Assembly (NCBI GenBank): GCA_013995675.1
Contig: VWRR01000014.1
Span: 124,001 to 188,000 of the forward strand
From: Cyanidiococcus yangmingshanensis
Taxonomy: Eukaryota > Rhodophyta > Bangiophyceae > Cyanidiales > Cyanidiaceae
Direction of reading: 5' to 3'
Length of the DNA: 64,000 nucleotides
Shown: positions 20,794 to 31,226 of the stretch, one piece after another
Numbering within the stretch: the first letter of the stretch is position 1
Layout: every line of letters begins with the position of its first letter
Made by a program: the position numbers and the translations under genes
The notes under the pieces: model-generated
Database searches by the model: none
Told to the model about the DNA's origin: nothing
Seen by the model: only the letters and a program-made list of their open reading frames with translations

Positions 20794-22483
20794 CGCTACA
20801 CAAGGTTCGCTGTCGCATGCAAAACGCGTTCGTTTGTTCCCAGCGCTTTGCGTCCAGCGTGAGACCGTCAGCAGAGCCGAGAGATTTCACAGGATCCCTG
20901 ATCTCAGCGAACCGGGCTGGCGCTGGCGCTCCAGAAGGCCATCGCATCGGTCGGCAGCGTGATATCGATCCGGCACGGGTGTGGCGTTGCATCCCGCAGG
21001 GGAGTGGAACACGCCGCGGATCGGATGGCGGCGCCGGCTGGGACACGATGGCTCTCTCCGATGTTGTTCGTCCTGTCCGGATCGCGCAGGCGCCAATGCC
21101 CACCGGGGGTAATTGATTGCGCTGCCTGCGGCCGTGCAGCACGCATTGCGATGATGCGACGCTTACAACAGCCTAGAGCGGAAACCTCGAATGAGGGTGT
21201 GAACCAACGGTAGGATCACTGGATGCTGATGAGACGATCACCCCGGGGTATACATCTTAGGAGAAACAGCAGCGATCGAAACCAGACGGAACAGGGTCTC
21301 GTCAGTGAAGAATCATGGCCGGTGAGCCACCGTGAATGATTGGAAACGCGGGACATACCAAACTATCTTGGAGTGATGGCCACAAGCTTCGGATGGTTTC
21401 ATGAAATTGAGGAACGAGATTCCGTTGGAAATTGACGGGGACTGTATTCCGAGCGCATAGGCAACCATGAACGGCGAGGTCGAGACTGCGTAGGATCGGG
21501 GGACCTCAGCAGCGGACGACGGCTGACGTGAACTCGGGCTGTATTCCAAACGAATCTGGGCATTTTGGTACGATCTCGGTCAAGTACGAGAATCTGGAAA
21601 TAATTCGATGGACTCGGGAGGCCATGCGCATCTTTTAGAGCTCCTGGAAATGCGGTTGCCAGCTAATTTATCCCGACGCAGTCTCGAGATTCCATCAACA
21701 ATCATATCAAGATAAAGCCTCGATGGAGAGCTTTTCTTACCGGTATCCATCAGCATTGACAGAGACAGGACCCTGGGGAACGATCCGGGGCATTCCGGCC
21801 GATATTTGTGTGTTTTCGGATATCGTGGACGCATGCTGGGCATACTCAGCGCCTCCACTGACGAATTCTCGATCGGTCGAGTGCCCAGGACCGTTGCACG
21901 ACAAGCCAAGCTTCCCAACACTCCCAAGGTATGGATCGCCCTGGGGGTCAATCGTGAGTCAAGCGCCACGAACCGAGCTGGTCGAGCGCATGGTACAGTG
22001 AAACGAGAAGATGCGTCTCATTCAGACGACATGCCTTTCGCCAATTTCATGCTCAACGAATCAACATGGGGCACCGAACCCGCCCTCTATTCGGAAAAAA
22101 AGTGTCCAAGTGCATGTTTTTCGCTGCAGCAAGCGCCATGACGTGAACGCTCATGACGATACGCCCCTTTTGACGCACATCCTGCAGGCGAACAGACCAG
22201 ACTGGAGAGACCCTATCCTGGGTCGGTCCGCTGAACCGACGCAACTCGAGCAGCAGCATTGGCTCGCGGTCCAACTTTGGGACTTTGTTGGTGACGCCGA
22301 ACAGAAATGAATCGTGTCCCGCAACCTAGCACTTCAAGAAAAGCTCAACGGATGGGCCGTCACCCACACTGGAGTGAGTGAGGTGCAAGTCGCCGCCCGC
22401 CCGCCCGCGCGCTACAGGTGCCACCCAAAGAAGAACGATTTTGGCGCGAAAAAGCGGCACCATTCCTTGTCGAGTCGTCCGGT
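20794..22483. other. 1.7-kb stretch with no recognised gene
   Basis: It separates the EEP gene start from POLE2. Several frames of 80-160 codons on both strands overlap each other without family resemblance. A GC-rich block (about 20900-21140) and a CCCG-type simple repeat (about 22390-22412) stand out. An RNA gene could hide here; I found no tRNA arm, and the one box-C-like TGATGA (at about 21228) has no convincing partner. Confidence 0.3.
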
Positions 22484-24663
22484 ATGGCTGCGGAACCGCA
22501 CCACAGGGCGCTGTTCGGTGAGCTTTATCAACTGGGACTCGTTGCGGAACCTGGTGCAGTACAAATCCTAAAGGGATGGCTGCAGGCTAGGCTGTCGTCG
22601 GGATCGGTCGATGACGAAACCGTGAGCGAGGCGCTGGCCACGCTCGTGCAACAGTTGCAGGGAGACAGCCACTCGACGAGGGACACGGGCGCTCTCGGAA
22701 GCGTTGCTTCGTGAGGTGCTGGTGGCGTGGCAAGAACGCTCCCAGGACGCACTTCCAAGCGCAGTCACTGGCTTGAACAACAGCCACAAAATGGTCGTGA
22801 CTGGCAGCCGTTGGCAGCTCAAGTCACTCTTCAGGCTGAGCGAAACAGACCTGTTCAACTTGCCCTCCGTTTCGGAACGCAAGCAAGCGCTGGTTCACCG
22901 CTACAGCGTTCTGCTAGAGGACACGACGCGCCTCTTAAAGATCGCTTCGCTCACCAGTGATCAAGCTCGAGTTTTTGAAACCTGGCCGACTGAGATTGTC
23001 CCTGTCGGCGCTGTGCGAACGTGCGCTCCACAACACCAGGGCCTGCAGGACGATTCTAGGTCTCCTGACTGCTCGAAGCACTGATGAATGGCTTGCTGAA
23101 GATCCGAGTGGAATTATTGCCCTGCGCATGTATCCATACGACTCGGAGACGAGCGGCGTCCATCATGACTGCGATGCACTCCGAACGATACTCTGCGCTG
23201 GCTCTTTCATCATCGCGATCGGTTCATATGACCCAGTGGAGGATTGCTTTGTGGTCCGCGAGCTGCGCCAACCCCCGCTGACTCCCAGCTGGCACGCCGA
23301 GTTGCTGCCGCCCGAGGAGCTGAAGCATTCGTCCAGAAACGACAACGCTGTTCACGGGCAGAGCGCTGAACCCGATCATGCCACTTTGACTCCATCGCCA
23401 GAACGCTCGGCACAGAGCCCAGGTTCGAGACTCCATCAGCAATCATCAGCGGAAAGGCAGACAAGCATCGAAGCGGAGACCGCATCTGAGGATACTCGTG
23501 ATAACATTGACGGTACCTTGGTGCCGGATCGAGGGATTGAGACGGACGCAGCCCACGACAAAATCTCGGCAAATATGTCGGTATCGATGGATACTGCGGA
23601 CGAGAGTGTGCACGTTTTGATCGCCGGCGACCTCGCACTTGACGATGCCGCCTCGTATGCCAAGTGGCGCAAACTGCTCAGAACAATCTATGCTCCATCA
23701 CAATCCGCTGTTGAGCCAACGATGAGTGCGACTGTTTCGGCCGAGGAGCGCGTCAAGTCCTGCCCTTGCCCGGCCCCAATATCGCCTAGATGTATTTTCG
23801 TGCTCTGCGGCCCGTTTCTGCGACCCCGGAGTCATTCATGGCCGCCATCTACGGAGGAGCATGCGCAAGGGGCGTGGGGCGCCAGCACCGACGCAGACGT
23901 GCGGTGGTGCACACCAGATGAAAAGGCTTTATTGAAGGCGTTCCGGCGTTTTGGAAAGCTTCTGGCTGCGTTTCGGACACCTTTACGAGCATCTGGATCA
24001 GAGTTCGTGCTCGTGCCAGCTGAGAGGGACCTCGAGTGTTTTGGCGATGTCTTGCCGCGGCCACCGCTGGCGAGCATCTGCGTCGACGCTCTGAGAGAGC
24101 ATAGCGGCCTCGGAGCTGAGCAGATTCGGGCAGAGATGGATCCAACCCGATTTCAGCTGCAATTTGAAGACCAGAACCCTTACAGTATGTTCGTTCATGC
24201 CACGGAGACGTTGAGTGAGCGACTAGCCGCAGATTCGCTGCCCTGGCCGCCAAACTGTCACCAGTGTCAGTCTGCGAAAAGTATGCAAGCATTTGCGGGT
24301 GCTGTTTTTCGCACAATACTTCACCAGCGCCATATAGCACCCTTTCAGTGCATAAGCAACCGATCTTTTGGCCGCTGGACCGTCAGTGTCTGCGGACCCA
24401 GGCAAAGCGTGATCGTTTTGACGATATTACCGTTATCGCCGATACCGCCCTGCCGTTGCACATTCAGTCCCTACGCTATCGGTGGCTCTGCAACTCTCTC
24501 CGGCGGCCTGGCGCCTAGTCGTGCGCTTTGCGTCGCACCTGGCAGTTTCGGAAGAGACAGCACGATGGTGTGGGTACAGGTCTCCAGCCAGGGCCAAAGG
24601 CCACCACTGGCGTGGCCATTGCATCTGCTCGCCGAAGAGCCGTCCGAAACGCACGGCATATAG
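22484..24663 (+). CDS. POLE2: DNA polymerase epsilon subunit B (POLE2/Dpb2), four frame breaks
   Basis: About 725 residues once four single-base breaks are allowed for. It is the non-catalytic second subunit of the leading-strand replicase. An N-terminal helical Dpb2-NT region (ALFGELYQLGLVAEPGAVQI) is followed by SRWQLKSLFRLSETDLFNL, an OB-fold piece (ILGLLTARSTDEWLAEDPSG) and the inactive calcineurin-like domain: CIFVLCGPFLRPRS, FVLVPAERDLECFGDVLPRP, then RTILHQRHIAP, QPIFWPLDRQCLR and ALCVAPGSFGRD. Breaks lie at about 22687 (extra G in GGG), 22975 (extra T in TTTTT), 24341 (missing base at CCC/TTT) and 24448 (extra C in CCC). Each restores the family sequence. A long acidic Ser/Glu insert separates OB and phosphoesterase parts. 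The ATG at 22484 fits the human start; a GTG-led upstream extension is unlikely. Confidence 0.83.
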
Positions 24664-25044
24664 ACCGTTTCTAGTGGAATTCCGGCAGCGTCTTTTTCGA
24701 TCAACGCCGCCCCAACGGCAAATGAAATTCGTCCTGTAGAGCGCTCGTGCTTATCAAGCTGTGAAGGAAACTGCCACATACAAGAGTCGCGGGTGGCGCA
24801 CTCGATCCTGAAACGTATTCCCAGCACTCCCTGGCCAGTATACTGTCACCTCTCCTGCATGGTGACGAGGGCGCATCGTGCTCCTTCATTCCTCTCTCAA
24901 TCGGTTTCGACTGAGACACGTGTCCCGCGACGAGCCGACATGCATGCACGCAGCGTGCAGGGCCATTGCGCGCCAAGGCATGCGTGCGCACGCTCGCCGT
25001 CCCTAGACGCCGTCGATAAAAGTTATCGTCTTTGTGCTCACGGG
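24664..25044. other. 381-bp intergenic stretch
   Basis: It lies between POLE2 and a small membrane-protein frame. An open frame continues from 24793 into that gene but lacks coding character before 25045. Confidence 0.35.
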
Positions 25045-25371
25045 ATGGTTACGGACACGGAGCTATTAGGCTGGACGTTGCGCCTGGGTCTAGCGGTGTG
25101 GATCCTCATCCTTCTTTACTTGTTCCTGATTGTCCCAGTGCCTGCAAAACCAGTTGCGCTCGTAAAAGGTCGTCCGAACGCGCCTGGCGCAGCGCCAACG
25201 ACAGGGTACGGGACGATACAGGTAAAGGCGGGCGTCGTTGAGCACGAAGGAGCTTTGTCACGCAGGGTCAGTGGCGGGGTTCCCTTGGAGCTAGTTTTCA
25301 CTGTCCCGGTCGGGATCGGACTCAGACTTTTGAAACTGCGGCATCGCAACTCAGCAGTCAGGGGCTGTTGA
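25045..25371 (+). CDS. Small membrane protein, unknown
   Basis: A 108-residue frame opening at MVTDTELLGW, with one long hydrophobic helix (about residues 13-32; LAVWILILLYLFLIVPVPAK) followed by a short basic and Gly-rich tail and a weaker hydrophobic patch (LELVFTVPVGIGLRLL). No family recognised. It ends 17 bp before the Nudix start, so it could share a transcript or be the front of a longer, broken gene. Treat as hypothetical. Confidence 0.35.
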   Translation: MVTDTELLGWTLRLGLAVWILILLYLFLIVPVPAKPVALVKGRPNAPGAAPTTGYGTIQVKAGVVEHEGALSRRVSGGVPLELVFTVPVGIGLRLLKLRHRNSAVRGC

Positions 25372-25388
25372 TCCGCGAGCGAGACGTG

Positions 25389-26091
25389 ATGACTACTCAG
25401 CTGCGTCCGCTTCTATCGACAGTCTTTGTACAGTTTCGTGAAACTTCCAAGCGGCGGCAAGTCCATATTCAGTGCCTTTCAGTGCAGCACATGGCACCTG
25501 TGGCGCTCCTATCAGCAGCGTGTGCTGTCCAGGCGGCAGCTGCGAGCCTGCCAGCAGGGCCCACAAGCCGCGACGCCTCGCATCGGAGTCTCAGCCGTGG
25601 TCTGGCGGCTGCCCGAGGAGGCCGATGGGGTGCTCACGCAGTGCAACTTGCGTTTATGTGCACAGCTTCTGACGGGGCGTCCGTTTGAGGCTGCCGAGTG
25701 CCTTCTCGTCCAGCGGACGAAGCAACCAGCCAGAGGAGCATGGTCGTTTCCCGGAGGCGGTCTGCTGTATGGTGAGCGAGTGCTCGATGGAATCGCACGC
25801 GAACTCAACGAGGAGACCGGCCTCAAGTCATCCGATCTTATCCTGAGATCCGAATACGAAGTCGTGGAATACATAGACGCCGAGTGGCATTACGTGATCC
25901 TGGCAGCGACGGGCTTTGCGCGTCACGACGCATCGCCCAGGCCTGGTGACGACGCACGCCAAGCCTGTTGGGTATCTGTTCGCCACTTGATCGATCCGAA
26001 TTTCCAGTGCACGCCTGGGTGCTCCGACACTGTCGAGCGGGTTTGGAAGCGCCTTGCTCAGTTCGCCGCATTGGAGATGGACACTACATAG
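25389..26091 (+). CDS. Nudix hydrolase (frame break at about 25426)
   Basis: About 233 residues. The Nudix box is complete: GGLLYGERVLDGIARELNEE followed by TGL, giving the metal-binding Glu residues. It is preceded by ECLLVQRTKQPARGAWSFPG and followed by ADP-ribose/NTP-type strands (VVEYIDAEWHYVILAATGF). Substrate is not predictable; the WSFPGGG entry is common in dinucleotide and nucleotide-sugar hydrolases. The domain frame has no ATG (it opens at TTG 25426), but the other frame starts at ATG 25389 (MTTQLRPLLSTV). Removing one T from the TTT at 25425-25427 joins them as STVLYSFVKLPSGGKS. The N-terminal 70 residues before the domain are variable. Confidence 0.75.
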
Positions 26092-26736
26092 ACACAGTCT
26101 ATGAGTTGTTGTTCGTGTAGATTCTTCGTTCGTGCGAGCAGCGTCAAGTTCCAGATCCCTAAACACGGCCTGTTCATGCGCAGCGCATGCTTCCAAAATG
26201 CAGATGAGCGCCAAGCAGCGGGTAGTTTATGGAGTCGTTATCGTCTCGATGGCGAGCGCTAGATCAAGGTCCACGCCAGAGGCCACGTCTATCTACCGGA
26301 GGTTCACCTTTCTCCAGCAGCGGGAAGTGAGCGTATCACATCCATGGCTGCGCTGGCGCTCGCGCACGCCAACGAGCACGGCGTGTCGTCGACTGGGTGC
26401 GGCCCAACGTCGGAATACGTCTCTCTATTGCTGGTTCGTGACTCGCAACGCATGCCTGTGTTCAGGAGAGCAGTTCTGTCCCGAGGCCTTCACGAGCCTC
26501 CAAGGTCACCGAAACAAAACCGGGATTGCGGTCCCAGTGCGACCGCCTGACCAATCGGGTTCACTGGTCTGGAACGGGTGCCTTTGTGCAGACAGCGAAA
26601 ACGTAGGGACTGCGTTCGCGGAACGTCAACTCGCCGGCAACCAACTGCACAACGTCTTCTGCATAGCAGGGACAACGCCACTGCAAAAAAACAGAACGAC
26701 GAACAGAGCTAGCACACAAACACGGCTGATGAGGGC
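26092..26736. other. 645-bp stretch upstream of the tRNA-Phe 3' end
   Basis: Two overlapping open frames on opposite strands (26132-26866 and 26561-27211) run through here and through the tRNA. Both contain antisense or sense tRNA translation and are rejected. Nothing else was recognised. Confidence 0.4.
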
Positions 26737-26742
26737 AAAAAA
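26737..26742 (-). terminator. Pol III T-run of tRNA-Phe
   Basis: A run of six T on the minus strand starts 3 nt after the discriminator base of tRNA-Phe. Confidence 0.8.
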
Positions 26743-26744
26743 GT

Positions 26745-26877
26745 TGCCATCGCGCGGGATCGAACCACGGACCTTTGCATCTCCAGTTCGGTGGATGAAC
26801 CGAACAACGAGCTTCAGTGCAACGCTTCAGGGCGGGGGCACGGAGCCCCCCTTGTCTCCCTGCTGAGCTACAATGGC
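26745..26877 (-). tRNA. tRNA-Phe(GAA) with two introns (D-arm and anticodon loop)
   Basis: The 133-nt gene folds to a 73-nt tRNA when two inserts are removed. Acceptor GCCATTG pairs with CGATGGC (one G-U), discriminator A. T-arm CGTGG-TTCGATC-CCGCG pairs fully with one U-G. Anticodon stem TTGCA/TGCAA closes loop CTGAAGA, anticodon GAA. The D-arm is GCTCAGCAGGGAGAGC, interrupted after GGGAGA by a 29-nt intron (26826-26854) that holds a strong GGGGGC/GCCCCC hairpin. The second intron, 31 nt (26781-26811), lies at the canonical site 3' of position 37. Boundaries can slide by a base or two. D-arm introns are unusual outside cyanidialean algae and some archaea. Exon sum 73 plus 29 plus 31 equals the gene length exactly. 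Confidence 0.9.
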
Positions 26878-26910
26878 AACGGGACGTAACAATTTGCTTG
26901 CATAAATTGA

Positions 26911-26917
26911 ATATAAA
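26911..26917 (-). promoter_or_regulatory. Upstream TATA-like element of tRNA-Phe
   Basis: TTTATAT on the minus strand; its TATAT begins 38 nt before the first base of the tRNA. The same spacing is seen at tRNA-Glu(UUC). Confidence 0.6.
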
Positions 26918-27626
26918 GGGTTGCGGATTGACGTCGCGCGCTGCCGCGATTTCGCCGTGGCCCACCGAGCCGATCTCCGATGACTTTGTTTTCTGCAAGA
27001 GCTTGGTTCTTTGGCGCTTGCCAGTTCGATGGAAGCAGCGATGCTGCTGGTGACGACTGCTGGCCCTGGAGACCCGCCCATTTCCCTTGCTGTCCACGCA
27101 TGCACGAGAGAATGCACCCGGCAGCTGAAGATCGACGGGTCGTTTGGCATCTTGCATAGATCGCATGTCGTCATTGACCAAAGCTTTATGTATATCTCCC
27201 TCGAGCGGCATGAAGGGTTGTGCGGGTCCCGCTCAGCCCGCCCGCGGATGCTTTCGTCGCCGAGGCGACTGAGCCAAACCCAAACTACCAATACTGAACA
27301 ATCGCGGAATCGGGAAAGTGCGCATATCGTTCAACGGAGCAGACTTTGGGAAGCCTTTCGAGTTTGAATGAACGTGCTGCGAGTCCAATGGCGAACAACT
27401 CGCGTCAGTGCCGCTTTTCAGATATCAAACGAGGTTTCTCAACTCGTTCATGAGGAGAGCAACGCTCGAGGCCGACAACGAAAAGCGCCAGGATGACTAG
27501 ATCTTTTACGGAATCTTTCCATACAAGCCGACGCTACTGCAGCGAACCAGAAAGGCCGCACAGAGCACGAGCCTTAGCGTTCCTGTCGTTCCAACGTTTT
27601 CACCTCCGCACCGCCTCCTTCTGGTG
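26918..27626. other. About 700-bp intergenic stretch
   Basis: It lies between the tRNA-Phe promoter and the 3' end of the LEA-like gene. Only short or non-ATG frames; nothing recognised. Confidence 0.35.
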
Positions 27627-27929
27627 CTAAGAATCCTGGTTCAACTTGTCCGAAGCAGCTTGTGCGGCGTTCTGCACGCTGTCTTTCGCTGCCTGACCCG
27701 CCTGTTTGACATGGTCCACCGCTTCACTCGCACTGTCACTCGCTTTTTCCTGTGCAGTCTTCTGACCGGTCAGATCGCGATATTTCTCCGAAATCGTCTC
27801 TTTCGCTGACGAGAGCGCACCCGTGACAGACTCCTTCGTGGACTCCCACGCACCACTAAGTTTCTCCTCTGCACCTTTCAAGGTTGACTCAGCTTGTCCT
27901 GATGTTGTGTCTTGAGGTCCTGACGACAT
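27627..27929 (-). CDS. LEA-like amphipathic helical protein
   Basis: A 100-residue protein made almost wholly of Ala, Ser, Lys, Glu, Gln, Asp and Thr, with no Cys or Met after the start. It shows irregular 11-residue periodicity of the LEA group 3/4 type: GAEEKLSGAWESTKESVTGA, SAKETISEKYRDLTGQKTA and EAVDHVKQAGQAAKDSVQNA. Such proteins are disordered in water and fold to helices on drying or at membranes, protecting against stress. No signal peptide. The start is an ATG at 27929. The only Trp and Tyr lie in the N-terminal half. CsbD- or apolipophorin-like repeats are possible alternatives. Confidence 0.7.
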   Translation of the reverse strand: MSSGPQDTTSGQAESTLKGAEEKLSGAWESTKESVTGALSSAKETISEKYRDLTGQKTAQEKASDSASEAVDHVKQAGQAAKDSVQNAAQAASDKLNQDS

Positions 27930-29080
27930 GGTTTCTACCGTTTGAAGCCAGCTCCAAAACTACAGATTCATTTCCTCTACAATATGGGGATCACATCGGG
28001 AGCGCATCTGCACCATCCAAACCGACGCCGACTCGATACACGCGCAATCTGACGACGCCGGCGGGGGACATAATCTCGCCGTGCGCAGTGCGCTGGCGTC
28101 TCTGGCCGCGGTCGCGATGCAACGAATGGTGCGACGCTCCAGATGAGCATCGCGTGCTGCGTGACATCGCCGCCCTGCCGGTATCAGCCAAGGCGCAGCT
28201 AGGGGCGATTCCCCAGGAGCGATGACCGGCGAGTCGCAGGTGCAATGGCCCGTTCAATAGCATGGAGGTGTCGGGCGTCCAATCCGCGGGATCTCCACGT
28301 CGAGCGCTGTCGTCCTGCTGATGCGATCAACGGCTGGTATCCTTATCGGGATGTACGAGTCTGGGCGGGCGATATCCGTATCGACTCGAACAATGCAGGG
28401 TTCGGATTTGTGATCGGACGCTCGGACGCACTCGAGAATAAGAACAAGCATCATGGCCGCCGGAATGAGGTAGCATTCGACAGCCGAGACAAGAAACAAA
28501 CACAGGAACGCCTCGACGTCTGGAGGTGGAACAGTCGCATAACGTTCAGGTCCTTTATGAGGCTCCGTTGAAAATGAGATGCAAATTTCACTACATCCAA
28601 TACAGTTCGCAAGCGAGGAACGAGGAATGAAGGACGACGACCAACAATAGACGGTCCGGTTGTGTGGACTCTATCATCTCAGGTTCGTCTTGATCCAAAA
28701 AGCATCAAGTTCTGCGAAAGTCATCATACTGTTGAGGGTAGCGCCGGGCGCTTGGCGTCACGATTTTCCCGATACCGAGGGACCCCTTCTCCTGTGCGCA
28801 GTTAGAGACCGATCAGTGTTTCTAAAGTATTTCGGAGTATTTCATTGAGGATGATGGTCATCCGATTCGTTTTATACCACCATCACAACTGCGGACACTT
28901 GATGGTCAAGCCCAACTGCTGCTCATACGGACGGCAGCTTGGCGTCGTTGTTCCTCGCGAGCAACCCGCTGGGTGGCGCAGGCGCGCTGCCGCACGGCGT
29001 TTCGCGCGCTACCTCGGTTCCGTTTCGAGCGCCGCTGTATTCGCGTTCGGTATCCTGTCGTGTCGTGCGAGCGCGTCAGG
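27930..29080. other. 1.15-kb stretch upstream of CysRS
   Basis: It holds the divergent promoters of the LEA-like and CysRS genes. Frames near 28845-29080 read as Arg/Ala/Ser-rich sequence directly before the CysRS ATG in more than one frame. With an indel, one could act as an organelle presequence, but none has an in-frame ATG joining CysRS as it stands. Confidence 0.35.
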
Positions 29081-31031
29081 ATGGAACCCTCCGTCTATGT
29101 ATACAACTCTCTGACCCGAAAAAAAGAGCCGTTGACGCTAAAGGAAGATCGAAACTATCTTAGCTGGTATATCTGCGGGCCGACGGTGTACGACTCGTCG
29201 CACGTCGGACACGCCCGCAATTACGTCGCCTTTGACACGATTCGGCGCTTGCTAACAGATCTTTTCGGAATCCCAGTGCGATACCAGATGAACGTTACTG
29301 ATATTGATGACAAGATCATTCAAAAGTCTCTCGACTCAGGAGAGTGCTTCTCCAGCGTCGCGCGGCGTTATGAAGAAGAGTTTTTCGCCGACCTCGAGGC
29401 GCTGCACTGTCGGCCGCCCGACACGGTCACTCGAGTCAGCGAATACATTCCGGAAATAACGGCTTATATTCGCCGAATAATGGATCAAGGTTACGCTTAT
29501 CAGGCTGCTTCCGGATCTGTCTATTTCGATGTGGAGGCGTTTGAGCGAAGCGGGCGCCACCGGTACGGGAAACTGAAACCAAGTGCAGCCGCAACAGCTT
29601 GGTCGGCCTCGAACCAACCCACCAGCGAGAACGCAACCATTGAAATGGAGCAGCTCTCGCTGGAGAGCGAGAAGCGGAGTCCGCGTGATTCCGCCCTGTG
29701 GAAGGCCTCGAAATCACCGAATGAACCTGGCTGGACAGAAAACGGTTTGGTGCGCGGACGTCCCGGATGGCATATCGAGTGCTCGGTGATGGCCTCGCTG
29801 GTGAGCTGCAGGGGCAGCACCGAACTGGATATGCATGCCGGTGGTGTTGACCTCAAGTTCCCGCACCATGATAACGAAATAGCTCAATCGGAAGCCTTCT
29901 TTGAAACCGATAGCTGGTGTCGCTACTTCCTTCACTCTGGTCACTTGAATATTGAGGGTCTCAAAATGTCCAAATCGCTGAAGAATTTCATCACTATTCG
30001 AGAAGTTTTACGGCGCTGGAACTGGCGTCAGTTGCGAGTCCTGTTCCTGTTGCATCACTACCAGGCCGGTATGAATTATTCAGAAGAGAGCATAACGCAT
30101 GCGGCGGCTATCGAACGAGCAATTCAAGAATTTATGCATTCGACTGCGGCGGAATTGCGCGCCTTTCCGCCTGCAGATCGATATCGCAAACCGACACCCG
30201 AGGATTTGCAGCTTCTTTATGAAACGTTGCCTGCGGCAGAGGCTCGCATCCGCAGCCATCTGTGCGATAATTTCAACACACCAGATGCGATGCAGTGCCT
30301 GCTTACATTTATTCGAGCGGTGAACCTCCAGCGGAATGGGACTGCGCAAGGAGTCGGTTATACGGTCCTGCAGCATGTGCGGCACTTTGTTGGTCACATG
30401 TTGTCATGTTGGGGCCTCGACTATGATGCGGTGGGTCCTTCTGAATCCCAGGGCGAGAACGCACAAGCTGGTGCCGATGCCTGGGTTCAGCAGGCGGTCA
30501 ACTTGCGTGACCAGATCCGCGAAGCAATCCTCTCGGCGGACGCGAGTGTGGAAGCGAGTTCATTGAAACTGCGAATTCTGCAGATATGTGATGAATTTCG
30601 AGATGTTGTGCTCCCGCCGCTGGGCATCCGTACTGGAGGACCGTGTTTTTCCGAAAAGAGCGATTTGGAAATACGATGATCCACAAGCGATTCAGAACGA
30701 TGTTGATTGTAGGAGACGCGCGGAGGCTGCACAAGCCGCAGCGAAAGAAGCACGCCGCAAAGAAGCAGAAGAGCGTCTCATTGAGGAACTCAAACAAGGG
30801 CGCCTGGATCCAATTCAGATGTTCCGCATTCCAGCCGAGTACTCTCAATGGCGCGAGGACGGCATCCCGACCCATGATGCGCAGGGGCGTGAGCTTGAGA
30901 AATCGCGCATGAAGAGGCTGCTGAAAGAGCAACAACGACAGGAACGTCTCCATCGCAAGTTCCTCGAAGCGCAGGCCTCGGGACTCTTGTCGAAACTCGG
31001 TCTAGAGCCCTTGGACTCGTCTGAAAATTGA
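29081..31031 (+). CDS. CARS: Cysteinyl-tRNA synthetase, cytosolic type (frame break at about 30627)
   Basis: About 649 residues. Class I motifs are present: LSWYICGPTVYDSSHVGHAR with the HxGH signature, and LKMSKSLKNF (KMSKS). Zinc and adenylate residues lie in WHIECSVMAS and LKFPHHDNEIAQSE. The C-terminal region is that of eukaryotic cytosolic CysRS: LEDRVFPKRAIWKYDDP, a charged RRRAEAAQAAAKEARRKEAE stretch, then MFRIPAEYSQWREDGIPTHD. The first frame stops at 30679. The second resumes at LEDRVFPKR; one extra A at about 30631 restores LGIRLEDR, the family sequence. I chose the ATG at 29081 (MEPSVYVYNSLTRKKEP). The frame upstream reaches only a GTG at 28973, so no targeting peptide is supported. 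A short acidic insert lies at about residues 165-210. Confidence 0.9.
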
Positions 31032-31226
31032 GTGGATATCCGACTGGTCGCCGCTTTGGCGAAGGACCCCAATGGCTGAGCGCGGCCGGATCATTTTTAT
31101 GGCGCAGTGAGCTGCTGCTGAATCCATCGCTCGATGTCTTTTTCATTGACCGTTCTCATGGTAAGAGGAATATCTCAACGGAATCCACGCAATGTCATAT
31201 GTGCACTGTGCAAGCCGGGAGCTCCC

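Noticed and set aside
22307-22378. Short ATG-led frame as an N-terminal part of POLE2, ending at a possible 5' splice site GTGAGT
   Set aside because: The reading MNRVPQPSTSRKAQR does not resemble the family, no 3' site or branch point was identified, and the ATG at 22484 already fits the known start.
22390-22412. CCCG-type simple repeat
   Set aside because: A few units only; too short to call a functional repeat.
26132-27211. Two opposing open frames of 244 and 216 codons across the tRNA-Phe gene
   Set aside because: Both cross the tRNA, the plus one starts with GTG and reads as antisense tRNA translation (SRGIEPRTFASPVRW), and they overlap each other. They are chance frames.
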